A DNA stretch of 5,710 bases from JBFGFG01 sp041627475 (GTDB taxonomy: Bacteria; Actinomycetota; Nitriliruptoria; Nitriliruptorales; Nitriliruptoraceae). Position 1 is the first letter of the stretch. Each line of letters begins with the position of its first letter. The stretch lies in the NCBI GenBank assembly GCA_041627475.1, contig JBFKQZ010000212.1:1-5710 (forward strand), written 5' to 3'. The notes under the pieces were generated by a model. It made no database searches. It had not been told where the DNA came from and saw only the letters and a list, made by a program, of their open reading frames with translations. This document shows, piece after piece, positions 1 through 5,426 of the stretch. The position numbers and the translations under genes were made by a program.

Positions 1-1580
1 CGTGGCTCGCCCTGCCGGGCGCGGTCCGCCTCGTCGCGGGCCCAGGCCACACCGGTGTCCTCGACCCAGCGCTGCACGGTCTCGAGCTCGCGCGGACTGA
101 TGCGGAACCGTGCACGGACAGGCTCGGTGGACAGCAGGTCCAGCACCTCGGCGCCCGACGTGCGCGCGTGGACCAGCGCGAGCAGCTGTGTCAGGACGTT
201 GGCGACCGGGTTGCCGCGCCCGGCGCTGCGGTCACCGACGGCCACGGGGATCGCCGGCGGGTCGCCGTCACGGGCGACGCCGTCGGGGCGCCGCCCGGTG
301 GGGTCGGCGAACACCGCCTGGACCAGTGGGGCGTAGGTCTGCAGGTCCGGGGTGAGGACGACCACGTCGCGTGGCTGCAGGGTCGGGTCGGCGTCGAAGC
401 GGCGACGCAACTCGTCCTGCAGGGCCTCGACCTGGCGGACCGCCCCGTGGCCGTCGTGGAAGACGATCGAGCGGTCGTCCGGGTCGTCCAGGTCGGGTTC
501 GGACTCCGCCGGCAGTCGCGTGTCGGTGGCGACGTCGTGCTGCAGCCGCGCCAGCAGCGAGGATGCCGCGTCCAGGGTGACGTCGAGCTCCTCCCCCGGC
601 GCGCAGCCGTCCACCTCCGTGCCCCGCCGGCGCACGGCCGCACGCACGAGCGTCGCTGCCTCACGACCGACCGGTCCGGCTGCACGCAGCAGCGCGTTGA
701 CCGGCTGCCGGTCACGGGGCGCGTCGTCCCAGCCGAGCTGCCACAGCGCCGGCGACGGCGACGGCACGTACAGGTGCACGTCGCGCTGCCGTGCGACGGC
801 CGCCAGCAGGTCCAGCTGCAGCGGCGGCAACGTCGAGACGCCGAAGCCGAGCAGGCGCGGCGGTACCTCCGCCGTCAGCGGCTGGCCGCCGTCCAGCTTC
901 GCGATCGCCGCGGCGATACGCGCCGGTGGCGCGTCGGCCGAGCGCTGCTCCGCGGCGATCGCCCGCCACAGCTCGGCCTGCCACTGCTGCTCGAGGAGGT
1001 CCCGACCCTCGCCGTCGACGTCCCGGCCGCGGGCCCAGTTGCGGACCATGTCGGGGCGGTGGAGGTTGTAGCGGTCGAAGAGCTCGGCGGTCTGCCCGGC
1101 GAACCCGAGCAGCTTGCGGTCCACGACGAAACCGCGCGCCACGGCCTCCTCGTCGACGGGGAACGCGAGCTGCCCCGTGCCGTCGTCGACGCCCTCGTCG
1201 CTGTCACGGGCCTCGATCGCGAGGTAGCGGGCGATCGCCGGGAACATCCGGGGGTCGTCGGCGATGGCGTCGGGCAGCCGACCGGCGATCGTCCAGACCA
1301 GGGCGTCGGGGTCCCACGGATCGACCGTCAGCGGGTCGGGGCGCCCGAGCACGTCGTCCACCAGCCGGCCCACGAACCGCGCGGGGAAGTCGACCTCGAC
1401 GTTGGCGAACACGCCGGCGTCCGACCGCCGCGCCAGCTCGGCCCCGAGCCAGCGCTCGATGCCCCGGGAGCCGACCAGCAGGCGCTCGGCCTGCATCGGG
1501 TCGTCCAGCGGCCGCGCGAGCAGCTCACCGAGGCCCTCGACGAGGGCCTCGGTGCGGTGGGAGCGGTGGACGTGCAGCAC
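1..1580 (-). CDS. recC: RecC, exodeoxyribonuclease V gamma subunit (N-terminal half, cut by window edge)
   Basis: RecC is the non-catalytic subunit of RecBCD; it splits the DNA strands and recognises Chi during repair of double-strand breaks in the cytoplasm. The frame stays open from the GTG at 1580 to the left edge, giving 526 codons of a protein usually about 1,050-1,150 residues long. Family landmarks in order are the N-terminal LHVHRS, VGSRGIERWL near residues 36-45, a WQAELWR segment, GFGVSTLPPLQLDLLAA, RDVVVLTPDLQTYAPLVQAVF, PVAVGDRSAGRGNPVANVL and finally RFRISPRELETVQRWVEDTG. I chose GTG 1580 because homologues begin close to LHVHRS and a TACGGT hexamer lies just upstream. An in-frame GTG at 1610 would add ten residues. 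The gene follows the ABM-like gene on the same strand after 54 bases. recB and recD would be expected further downstream, outside the window. The assignment rests on recognised family motifs and is strong. Confidence 0.93.
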   Translation of the reverse strand, partial: MLHVHRSHRTEALVEGLGELLARPLDDPMQAERLLVGSRGIERWLGAELARRSDAGVFANVEVDFPARFVGRLVDDVLGRPDPLTVDPWDPDALVWTIAGRLPDAIADDPRMFPAIARYLAIEARDSDEGVDDGTGQLAFPVDEEAVARGFVVDRKLLGFAGQTAELFDRYNLHRPDMVRNWARGRDVDGEGRDLLEQQWQAELWRAIAAEQRSADAPPARIAAAIAKLDGGQPLTAEVPPRLLGFGVSTLPPLQLDLLAAVARQRDVHLYVPSPSPALWQLGWDDAPRDRQPVNALLRAAGPVGREAATLVRAAVRRRGTEVDGCAPGEELDVTLDAASSLLARLQHDVATDTRLPAESEPDLDDPDDRSIVFHDGHGAVRQVEALQDELRRRFDADPTLQPRDVVVLTPDLQTYAPLVQAVFADPTGRRPDGVARDGDPPAIPVAVGDRSAGRGNPVANVLTQLLALVHARTSGAEVLDLLSTEPVRARFRISPRELETVQRWVEDTGVAWARDEADRARQGEP

Positions 1581-1587
1581 GGTCGGA

Positions 1588-1593
1588 ACCGTA
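1588..1593 (-). promoter_or_regulatory. Candidate -10 hexamer TACGGT for recC
   Basis: On the minus strand TACGGT ends eight bases before the GTG at 1580, so transcription could begin at or next to the start codon and give a leaderless mRNA, a common arrangement in actinobacteria. I see no good -35 match and no Shine-Dalgarno sequence at a normal distance from 1580. The same hexamer precedes the short-chain dehydrogenase gene. If it is not a promoter, recC is simply read through from the gene upstream. Confidence 0.35.
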
Positions 1594-1634
1594 GAGGCAG
1601 GGTGTGACACCGCCGTGCTGCCCGCTCCGACCGG

Positions 1635-1982
1635 TCAGATGGAACCGATCTCGCGCAGCCCCACGGCCCCGAGCTGCTCGAGCACCGGGCCCGCGTCGGC
1701 CGTCGGGGCCCCCGTCACCACGACACGCTGGATGTCGCCCACGGTCATGAACTGGTCGAGGAACCCCTGCTCCTGCGCGTTGCCGATGTGGGCGAGGAAG
1801 CTCCCGGTGCTGTCGAACCCGTCGATGTTCAGCGCCTCGGTGCCGTCCTCGCTGAGGTGCCACTCGTAGGTGGTCGTCCCCGGTTCGTTGTCGCGCACGA
1901 ACGCGATCATCTTCTCCGACAGCGCCCGGTACGCGGCGGCGTCGTTGACGCCCATGTGGATGTAGACGGTCATTGCACTCAT
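1635..1982 (-). CDS. ABM-family (quinol monooxygenase-like) small protein, 115 aa
   Basis: This looks like a member of the antibiotic biosynthesis monooxygenase (ABM) / YgiN-like dimeric alpha-beta barrel family. These are cofactor-free small cytoplasmic enzymes that oxidise quinols or polyketides; many members have no known substrate. The N-terminal strand VYIHMGVNDA is followed by a helix and by FVRDNEPGTTTYEWHL (residues 29-44), which matches the family's conserved NEPG-Y region. Next come NIDGFDSTGSFLAHIGNA (residues 52-69) and a C-terminal strand IQRVVVTGAP. The usual glutamate before the aromatic residue in the middle segment (ExY/F) is replaced here by DGF. The length suits the family. 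The start at ATG 1982 is supported by an excellent Shine-Dalgarno sequence; a second ATG lies nine bases downstream. The gene diverges from the dehydrogenase and reads toward recC. The fold is likely; activity and substrate are unknown. Confidence 0.8.
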   Translation of the reverse strand: MSAMTVYIHMGVNDAAAYRALSEKMIAFVRDNEPGTTTYEWHLSEDGTEALNIDGFDSTGSFLAHIGNAQEQGFLDQFMTVGDIQRVVVTGAPTADAGPVLEQLGAVGLREIGSI

Positions 1983-1988
1983 GGTCGG

Positions 1989-1995
1989 ACCTCCC
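1989..1995 (-). promoter_or_regulatory. Ribosome-binding site GGGAGGT that fixes the ABM-like gene start
   Basis: Read on the minus strand, GGGAGGT lies six bases before the ATG at 1982. It is the strongest Shine-Dalgarno match in the window and favours ATG 1982 over the in-frame ATG at 1973. Confidence 0.75.
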
Positions 1996-2015
1996 GCTCG
2001 GTGACCAATCCATCG

Positions 2016-2021
2016 AACCTA
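2016..2021 (-). promoter_or_regulatory. Candidate -10 hexamer TAGGTT for the ABM-like gene
   Basis: On the minus strand CCTAGGTT places a TAnnnT-type -10 box about 33 bases before the ATG at 1982. That predicts an untranslated leader of roughly 25-28 bases containing the GGGAGGT site. A clear -35 element is not visible. The word closely resembles CCTAGGCT upstream of the permease gene, at a similar distance from its start. Confidence 0.4.
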
Positions 2022-2121
2022 GGCAGGCCGGACGCGGCGTCGGCCGAGGCGTCCGCTCTGGCGGGCGCGCCGCGCGTTCCCGGGCGTCCGGGCGGCCGAC
2101 GGGCGTCAGCGGACGCGCGAC

Positions 2122-2127
2122 TACGGT
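2122..2127 (+). promoter_or_regulatory. Candidate -10 hexamer TACGGT for the dehydrogenase gene
   Basis: TACGGT here is identical to the hexamer before recC. It would start transcription near 2134, giving a leader of about 22 bases before the GTG at 2156. If correct, it excludes the alternative GTG at 2126, which overlaps the hexamer. No convincing -35 element is seen. Confidence 0.35.
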
Positions 2128-2144
2128 GCCCGCGATCGACAGCC

Positions 2145-2149
2145 GGGAG
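2145..2149 (+). promoter_or_regulatory. Ribosome-binding site GGGAG that favours GTG 2156
   Basis: GGGAG lies six bases before the GTG at 2156. No comparable site lies at the correct distance from the GTG at 2126, so this site favours the shorter protein. Confidence 0.5.
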
Positions 2150-2155
2150 CAGGCC

Positions 2156-2920
2156 GTGGAACACGCAGGACGTCGGGCCGTGGTGACCGGCGGCACGTAC
2201 GGGATCGGCGGCGCCATCGCCGTGGCCCTGGCCGAGGGCGGCGCGGACGTGCTGGTGTGCTCGCGCACCGAACGCGAGCTGCCGACGACCGCGCAGGGCT
2301 CGATCACGTGGGTCGAGGCGGACGTCGCCACCGACGCCGGCCGCACGGCCCTGCTCGCCGCAGCGGAGGACCGCTGGGGCGCGCTGGACGTGCTCGTGAA
2401 CAACGCCGCGACGAACATCCGCAAGCCCACCACCGACCTCACCGACGACGAGATCGACACCGTGCTGGGCCTGAACCTGCGGGCCGTCCTGTCGCTGTGC
2501 CGGGCCGCCCACCCGCTGCTGCTGGCCGGCGACGCCCCCGCGATCGTCAACGTCTCGAGCGTGTCGGCGGCCGCCTCCACCGCCACCGGGGTCGCCTACG
2601 CCGTGGCCAAGGCCGGCGTCGACCAGCTGACCCGGTACCTGGGCGTCGAGTGGGCCACCGCGCACCGCGACGGGCCGATCCGCGTCAACGCCGTCCGTCC
2701 CGGCTACATCGACACCCCGCTGGTGGAGAGCGTCCTGTCAGACGAGCGCCGCATGGCGCAGATCCGCGAGTGGACCCCCATGGGACGCGTCGGCCGCCCC
2801 GAGGAGGTCGCCGACGTCGTCGCGTTCCTCGCGTCGCCGAAGTCGTCGTACGTCACCGGTCAGGTCGTCGACATCGACGGCGGGCTGCTCCAGCACGGCC
2901 TCATCGCACCCCCCGACTGA
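2156..2920 (+). CDS. Short-chain dehydrogenase/reductase, tropinone reductase-like, NADP-type
   Basis: This is a classical SDR oxidoreductase (Rossmann fold, soluble, usually tetrameric) acting on an alcohol/ketone pair. With the GTG 2156 start it has 254 residues, normal for the family. The nucleotide-binding motif TGGTYGIG is at residues 11-18. CSR at residues 35-37, with an arginine after the second strand, points to NADP(H). D56 fits the adenine-contact position. The usual NNAG appears as NNAA (82-85), followed by TNIRKPT as in tropinone reductase-like proteins. The catalytic set is N107, S135, Y148 and K152 (YAVAK), then RPGYIDTP at 181-188 and a C-terminal VVDIDGG. All catalytic residues are present, so it should be active; the substrate is unknown. 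An upstream GTG at 2126 would add ten residues. The gene diverges from the ABM-like gene, which could mean linked regulation. No pathway partner is evident. Confidence 0.92.
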   Translation: MEHAGRRAVVTGGTYGIGGAIAVALAEGGADVLVCSRTERELPTTAQGSITWVEADVATDAGRTALLAAAEDRWGALDVLVNNAATNIRKPTTDLTDDEIDTVLGLNLRAVLSLCRAAHPLLLAGDAPAIVNVSSVSAAASTATGVAYAVAKAGVDQLTRYLGVEWATAHRDGPIRVNAVRPGYIDTPLVESVLSDERRMAQIREWTPMGRVGRPEEVADVVAFLASPKSSYVTGQVVDIDGGLLQHGLIAPPD

Positions 2921-2982
2921 GCACAGACAGGTCGGGCCAATCGGCACTCGACGGCGCGATGTCGTGTAGACATGGTGTGTGG

Positions 2983-3000
2983 CACGGCTGGGGCGCCGTG
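2983..3000 (+). other. Small hairpin just before the ribosome-binding site of the CBS gene
   Basis: CACGGC and GCCGTG form a perfect 6-bp stem with a six-base loop, ending three bases before the Shine-Dalgarno sequence of the CBS-domain gene. A weaker 5-bp stem (ATGTC/GACAT) lies at 2959-2973. Both sit in the 95-base gap after the dehydrogenase stop. They could affect translation or mark the upstream unit's end, but stems this short arise readily by chance in GC-rich DNA. Confidence 0.25.
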
Positions 3001-3003
3001 ACC

Positions 3004-3011
3004 GAGGAGGG
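3004..3011 (+). promoter_or_regulatory. Ribosome-binding site GAGGAGGG that sets the CBS-protein start
   Basis: The GGAGG core lies five bases before the ATG at 3016, a good Shine-Dalgarno arrangement. It favours ATG 3016 over the in-frame GTG at 2998, which lies upstream of it. Confidence 0.7.
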
Positions 3012-3015
3012 TGTG

Positions 3016-3864
3016 ATGACGAGTCTGCGCGAGGTGATGGCCAAGGACCCGATCACGATCGATCCCGGGTCGACGGTGGCCGAGGCCGCCGCCGTGATGG
3101 TGCGGGGGCGCGTCGGGTCGCTGCTCGTGCGTGAGGACGAGGCGATCGTCGGGATCCTCACCGAGCGCGACGTCATGCGCGCCGCCGGGGCCGGTGGCGA
3201 CCTCCTGGCGACACGCGTCCGCGACTGGATGACCCGGGAGCCGACGACGGCAGCGGCCGACGAGAGCATCGAGGACGCGGTCGCCACGATGCTGTCCGGC
3301 GGGTTCCGCCACCTCCCGGTCAGCGACGGTGACGACGTCGTGGGCATCGTCAGCCTGCGGGCTCTGTTCAGCGCCCACGTGGGTGGCGCCTCGCGCAGGG
3401 CGAAGGACGGCGACTCGGGCGACTCGGCCCCCGACGCCAGCCCGACACACGTGCACGCGCGTCGCGAGCGCATGTTCGAGGCCACCCGGGCCCTCCAGCG
3501 CCACAGCCAGGCCCCTGTCGACGACCCCGACGTCTGGCGCCGCGAGCTCGGGGCGGCGGTCGACGTCCTCGCCGGCGTCGTCGCCGAGCACATCGAACAG
3601 ACAGAGGACCCCGACGGCTTCTTCCAGGAGCTCGTGCGCGAGAGCGGTGGTCGGCTTGCTGCCGCGGTCCGTCGGCTCGGCCGCGACCACGAACGCAGCA
3701 CCCGGATGGTCGCCGAGCTGCAGGCCGCGATCGGGGCCGGCGACGACCCCACGACGCTCCGACAGGACGCCGACGAGCTGTTCGCGCAGCTCGAGGCACA
3801 CCGCCACCGCGGCAGCGACCTGCTCTGGCAGGCCTACGGCACCGAGATCGGCGGTGACGGCTGA
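3016..3864 (+). CDS. Two-CBS-domain protein with C-terminal hemerythrin-like helical domain
   Basis: The 282-residue soluble protein begins with a CBS pair (Bateman module). The first domain covers about residues 5-56 (VMAKDPITIDPGSTVAEAA, then VGILTERDVMRA) and the second about 67-120 (VRDWMTREPTT, GFRHLPVSD, VGIVSLRALF). Such modules usually bind adenine nucleotides and act as energy or redox sensors. A charged, low-complexity linker rich in D, S and A follows at 123-145. Residues about 150-282 are strongly helical, with EHIEQTEDPDGFF (191-203), GRDHER (222-227) and HRHRGSDLL (262-270) ending in YGTEIGG. This resembles bacterial hemerythrin-like (HHE) proteins, and H192, H225, H262 and H264 are possible metal ligands. 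The CBS assignment is firm. The hemerythrin-like call rests on remembered family similarity, and iron binding is untested. The gene sits between the dehydrogenase and a purine permease, with a gap on each side. Confidence 0.85.
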   Translation: MTSLREVMAKDPITIDPGSTVAEAAAVMVRGRVGSLLVREDEAIVGILTERDVMRAAGAGGDLLATRVRDWMTREPTTAAADESIEDAVATMLSGGFRHLPVSDGDDVVGIVSLRALFSAHVGGASRRAKDGDSGDSAPDASPTHVHARRERMFEATRALQRHSQAPVDDPDVWRRELGAAVDVLAGVVAEHIEQTEDPDGFFQELVRESGGRLAAAVRRLGRDHERSTRMVAELQAAIGAGDDPTTLRQDADELFAQLEAHRHRGSDLLWQAYGTEIGGDG

Positions 3865-3886
3865 CGCCGACTCGGGAAGACACGTC

Positions 3887-3909
3887 GCGCCCCGGCAACG
3901 TCGGGGCGC
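3887..3909 (+). terminator. Perfect GC-rich hairpin after the CBS gene, before the permease promoter
   Basis: GCGCCCCG (3887-3894) and CGGGGCGC (3902-3909) form a perfect 8-bp stem with a seven-base loop, starting 23 bases after the CBS gene stop. There is no T tract, as is usual for high-GC actinobacterial terminators. Its right arm ends nine bases before the candidate permease -10 box, so it overlaps where a -35 element or operator would lie. It may therefore be an operator instead of, or as well as, a terminator. Confidence 0.5.
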
Positions 3910-3917
3910 TCGCTGCC

Positions 3918-3923
3918 TAGGCT
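3918..3923 (+). promoter_or_regulatory. Candidate -10 hexamer TAGGCT for the permease gene
   Basis: CCTAGGCT provides a TAnnnT-type -10 box about 39 bases before the permease ATG, predicting a leader of roughly 33 bases. It closely matches CCTAGGTT before the ABM-like gene. No -35 match is visible; the expected position lies within the hairpin at 3887-3909. Confidence 0.4.
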
Positions 3924-3948
3924 CCCACGCTGGTGACCACGACCAGCG

Positions 3949-3953
3949 AGGGG
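3949..3953 (+). promoter_or_regulatory. Ribosome-binding site AGGGG that sets the permease start
   Basis: AGGGG lies nine bases before the ATG at 3963. The in-frame GTG at 3933 would add ten residues, but it lies upstream of this site and close to the predicted transcription start, so it is less likely. Confidence 0.5.
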
Positions 3954-3962
3954 ACCCACCCG

Positions 3963-5321
3963 ATGAGCGACACGACCACCCTGCAGGACCCGCCCGGCGC
4001 ACCGAGCGACTCGGCGCTCGACCGCTACTTCGACCTCACCGAGCACGGCACCGACGTGCGCACCGAGGTGGTTGCGGGCCTGACGACGTTCCTCGCCATG
4101 GCCTACATCATCGTGGTCAACCCCGGGATCCTGTCGGCGACCGGCATGGACGCCGGTGCGGTCTTCGTCGCCACCTGCCTCGCGGCTGCGATCGGCACGG
4201 CGATCATGGGTCTGTGGGCGAAGCTGCCGATCGCGCAGGCGCCCGGCATGGGGCTGAACGCCTTCTTCGCGTTCTCGGTGGTGCTCGGCCTCGGCGTCCC
4301 GTGGCAGACCGCGCTGGCGGCGACCTTCGTGTCCGGCTTCATCTTCCTCCTGCTGGCGGTGACGGGCGCACGCGAGGCGATCATCAACGCCATCCCCATG
4401 CCGTTGAAGATGGCGGTCGGTGCCGGCATCGGCCTGTTCATCGCCTTCATCGGCCTGCAGAACGCCGGCCTCGTCGTCGCTGACGAGGCCGTGCTCGTGG
4501 GGCTCGGCGACATCTCGTCCGGCACGACCCTGCTGGCCGTCTTCGGCACGATCGCCACCGCCTTCTTCGTCGTCCGTGACGTCAAGGGCGGCATCTTCTA
4601 CGGCATCGCCGCGACCGCGGTCATCGGGATGGTCACCGGCCTGGTCGCCGTGCCCGACGGCGTCGTCGGCGCCGTCCCGTCACTCGCCCCGACCTTCGGC
4701 GAGGCGCTGACCAACCTGCCCGAGCTGCTGACGCCCGACCTCGCCGTCGTGGTCTTCACCATGCTCTTCGTCGACTTCTTCGACACCGCCGGCACGCTGA
4801 TCGGCGTCACGAACCAGGCAGGCCTGCTGACCGAGGACGGCGAGCTGCCCAGCGGCAACCGAGCCCTGGTGTCGGACGCCATCGCGACGATGAGCGGTGC
4901 GATCGCCGGCACCTCGACGACAACCTCGTACATCGAGTCCTCCGCCGGCGTCGGCGCGGGCGGCCGCACCGGCCTGACCGCCGTCACGACCTCCGGGCTG
5001 TTCCTGCTTGCCCTGTTCTTCGCGCCGCTGCTCGCCGTCGTCACGGCCGTCCCGGCCGTCACCGCGCCGGCCCTGATCATCGTCGGCGTGATGATGGCGC
5101 GCTCGCTCGGTGACGTGCCGTGGGACGACATGGTCTACGCCATCCCCGCGTTCGTGACGGTCGTGGCGATGCCGCTGACCTACTCGATCGCCACGGGCAT
5201 CGCGCTCGGCCTGGTGCTGTTCCCGCTGTTCATGCTCTTCACGGGGCGCGGCCGCGAGGTGCACCCGATCATGTACGGCCTGTTCGCCGTCTTCCTGGCC
5301 TACTTCGTCTGGGCCGCCTGA
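3963..5321 (+). CDS. NCS2-superfamily purine permease (AzgA/PbuG-type adenine/guanine/hypoxanthine transporter)
   Basis: This inner-membrane protein of 452 residues probably imports purine bases (adenine, guanine or hypoxanthine) by proton symport, as characterised AzgA/PbuG-type members do. After a short hydrophilic N-terminus comes the family opening RYFDLTEHGTDVRTEVVAGL (21-40) and TTFLAMAYIIVVNP. The signature PGMGLNAFFAF is at 94-104, FVDFFDTAGTLIGV at 269-282 (with the conserved acidic residue used in substrate binding in the superfamily) and GTSTTTSYIESSAGVGAGGR at 316-335. Hydrophobic stretches throughout fit the roughly 12-14 membrane segments of the family, and the length is typical. 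The gene appears complete and intact. It has its own candidate promoter and is followed by a strong hairpin, so it is probably transcribed alone. I see no purine riboswitch in the short leader. The family call is firm; the exact base preference cannot be read from the sequence. Confidence 0.95.
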   Translation: MSDTTTLQDPPGAPSDSALDRYFDLTEHGTDVRTEVVAGLTTFLAMAYIIVVNPGILSATGMDAGAVFVATCLAAAIGTAIMGLWAKLPIAQAPGMGLNAFFAFSVVLGLGVPWQTALAATFVSGFIFLLLAVTGAREAIINAIPMPLKMAVGAGIGLFIAFIGLQNAGLVVADEAVLVGLGDISSGTTLLAVFGTIATAFFVVRDVKGGIFYGIAATAVIGMVTGLVAVPDGVVGAVPSLAPTFGEALTNLPELLTPDLAVVVFTMLFVDFFDTAGTLIGVTNQAGLLTEDGELPSGNRALVSDAIATMSGAIAGTSTTTSYIESSAGVGAGGRTGLTAVTTSGLFLLALFFAPLLAVVTAVPAVTAPALIIVGVMMARSLGDVPWDDMVYAIPAFVTVVAMPLTYSIATGIALGLVLFPLFMLFTGRGREVHPIMYGLFAVFLAYFVWAA

Positions 5322-5332
5322 CGCACGACCCG

Positions 5333-5362
5333 GTGGTGCCGCGCGCCCCTGCGCGGCACCGC
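5333..5362 (+). terminator. Strong hairpin terminator after the permease gene
   Basis: GGTGCCGCGC (5335-5344) and GCGCGGCACC (5351-5360) form a perfect 10-bp stem with a six-base loop, extendable by a G-U and a G-C pair to 5333-5362. It begins 12 bases after the permease stop. No T tract follows, as is common in high-GC genomes. It is the most stable simple hairpin I found in the window. Confidence 0.75.
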
Positions 5363-5363
5363 G

Positions 5364-5379
5364 GGCGTCCGTCGACGCC
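5364..5379 (+). terminator. Second small hairpin directly after the terminator
   Basis: GGCGTC and GACGCC form a perfect 6-bp stem with a four-base loop, one base after the first hairpin. It may strengthen termination as a tandem structure. TCGACG inside it (5372-5377) lies exactly 17 bases before CACGAT (5395-5400), a weak possible -35/-10 pair for the next gene. Confidence 0.35.
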
Positions 5380-5381
5380 GG

Positions 5382-5421
5382 TTCCCCGTGACGGCACGAT
5401 GGAAGATCGCCACACGGGGAA
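5382..5421 (+). promoter_or_regulatory. 9-bp inverted repeat covering the ribosome-binding site of the last gene
   Basis: TTCCCCGTG (5382-5390) and CACGGGGAA (5413-5421) are perfect reverse complements, 22 bases apart. The right arm contains GGGGA (5416-5420), the Shine-Dalgarno sequence six bases before the ATG at 5427. A nested CGAT/ATCG stem (5397-5409) could extend the fold. If the left arm is transcribed, the structure would hide the ribosome-binding site. If transcription begins inside the loop, the repeat would instead be a DNA operator. Confidence 0.5.
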
Positions 5422-5426
5422 GCGGT

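Noticed and set aside
168..1607. Very long open plus-strand frame (479 codons) opposite recC
   Set aside because: It is a shadow of high-GC coding DNA. Its product is rich in R, V, G, D and Q without domain motifs, while the opposite strand reads as a coherent RecC over the same stretch.
1629..1636. Palindrome GACCGGTC overlapping the ABM-like gene stop codon
   Set aside because: A single 8-base palindrome in GC-rich DNA with no partner copy nearby is not evidence of an operator.
2038..2116. Two interleaved 9-bp inverted repeats (2038-2046 with 2093-2101, and 2049-2057 with 2108-2116) in the divergent gap
   Set aside because: The arrangement resembles a pseudoknot, but all arms are GC-rich. 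In a gap of this size and composition one such match is roughly expected by chance, and most of it lies upstream of the predicted transcription start. Conservation in relatives would be needed to revive it.
1525..2586. Minus-strand frame of 353 codons spanning the ABM-like gene, the divergent gap and the dehydrogenase start
   Set aside because: It overlaps two well-supported genes in a different frame, lacks recognisable motifs and is low complexity (S, A, R, P). It is a shadow frame.
2959..2973. ATGTC/GACAT stem with a TAGACA word as a possible CBS-gene promoter
   Set aside because: The stem is only 5 bp, TAGACA lacks the final T of a -10 box, and the nearest -35-like word (TCGACG at 2948) is too close.
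2860..4002. Minus-strand frame of 380 codons opposite the CBS-hemerythrin-like gene
   Set aside because: It is the antisense image of a gene with clear CBS motifs and a good ribosome-binding site. The product has no family features.
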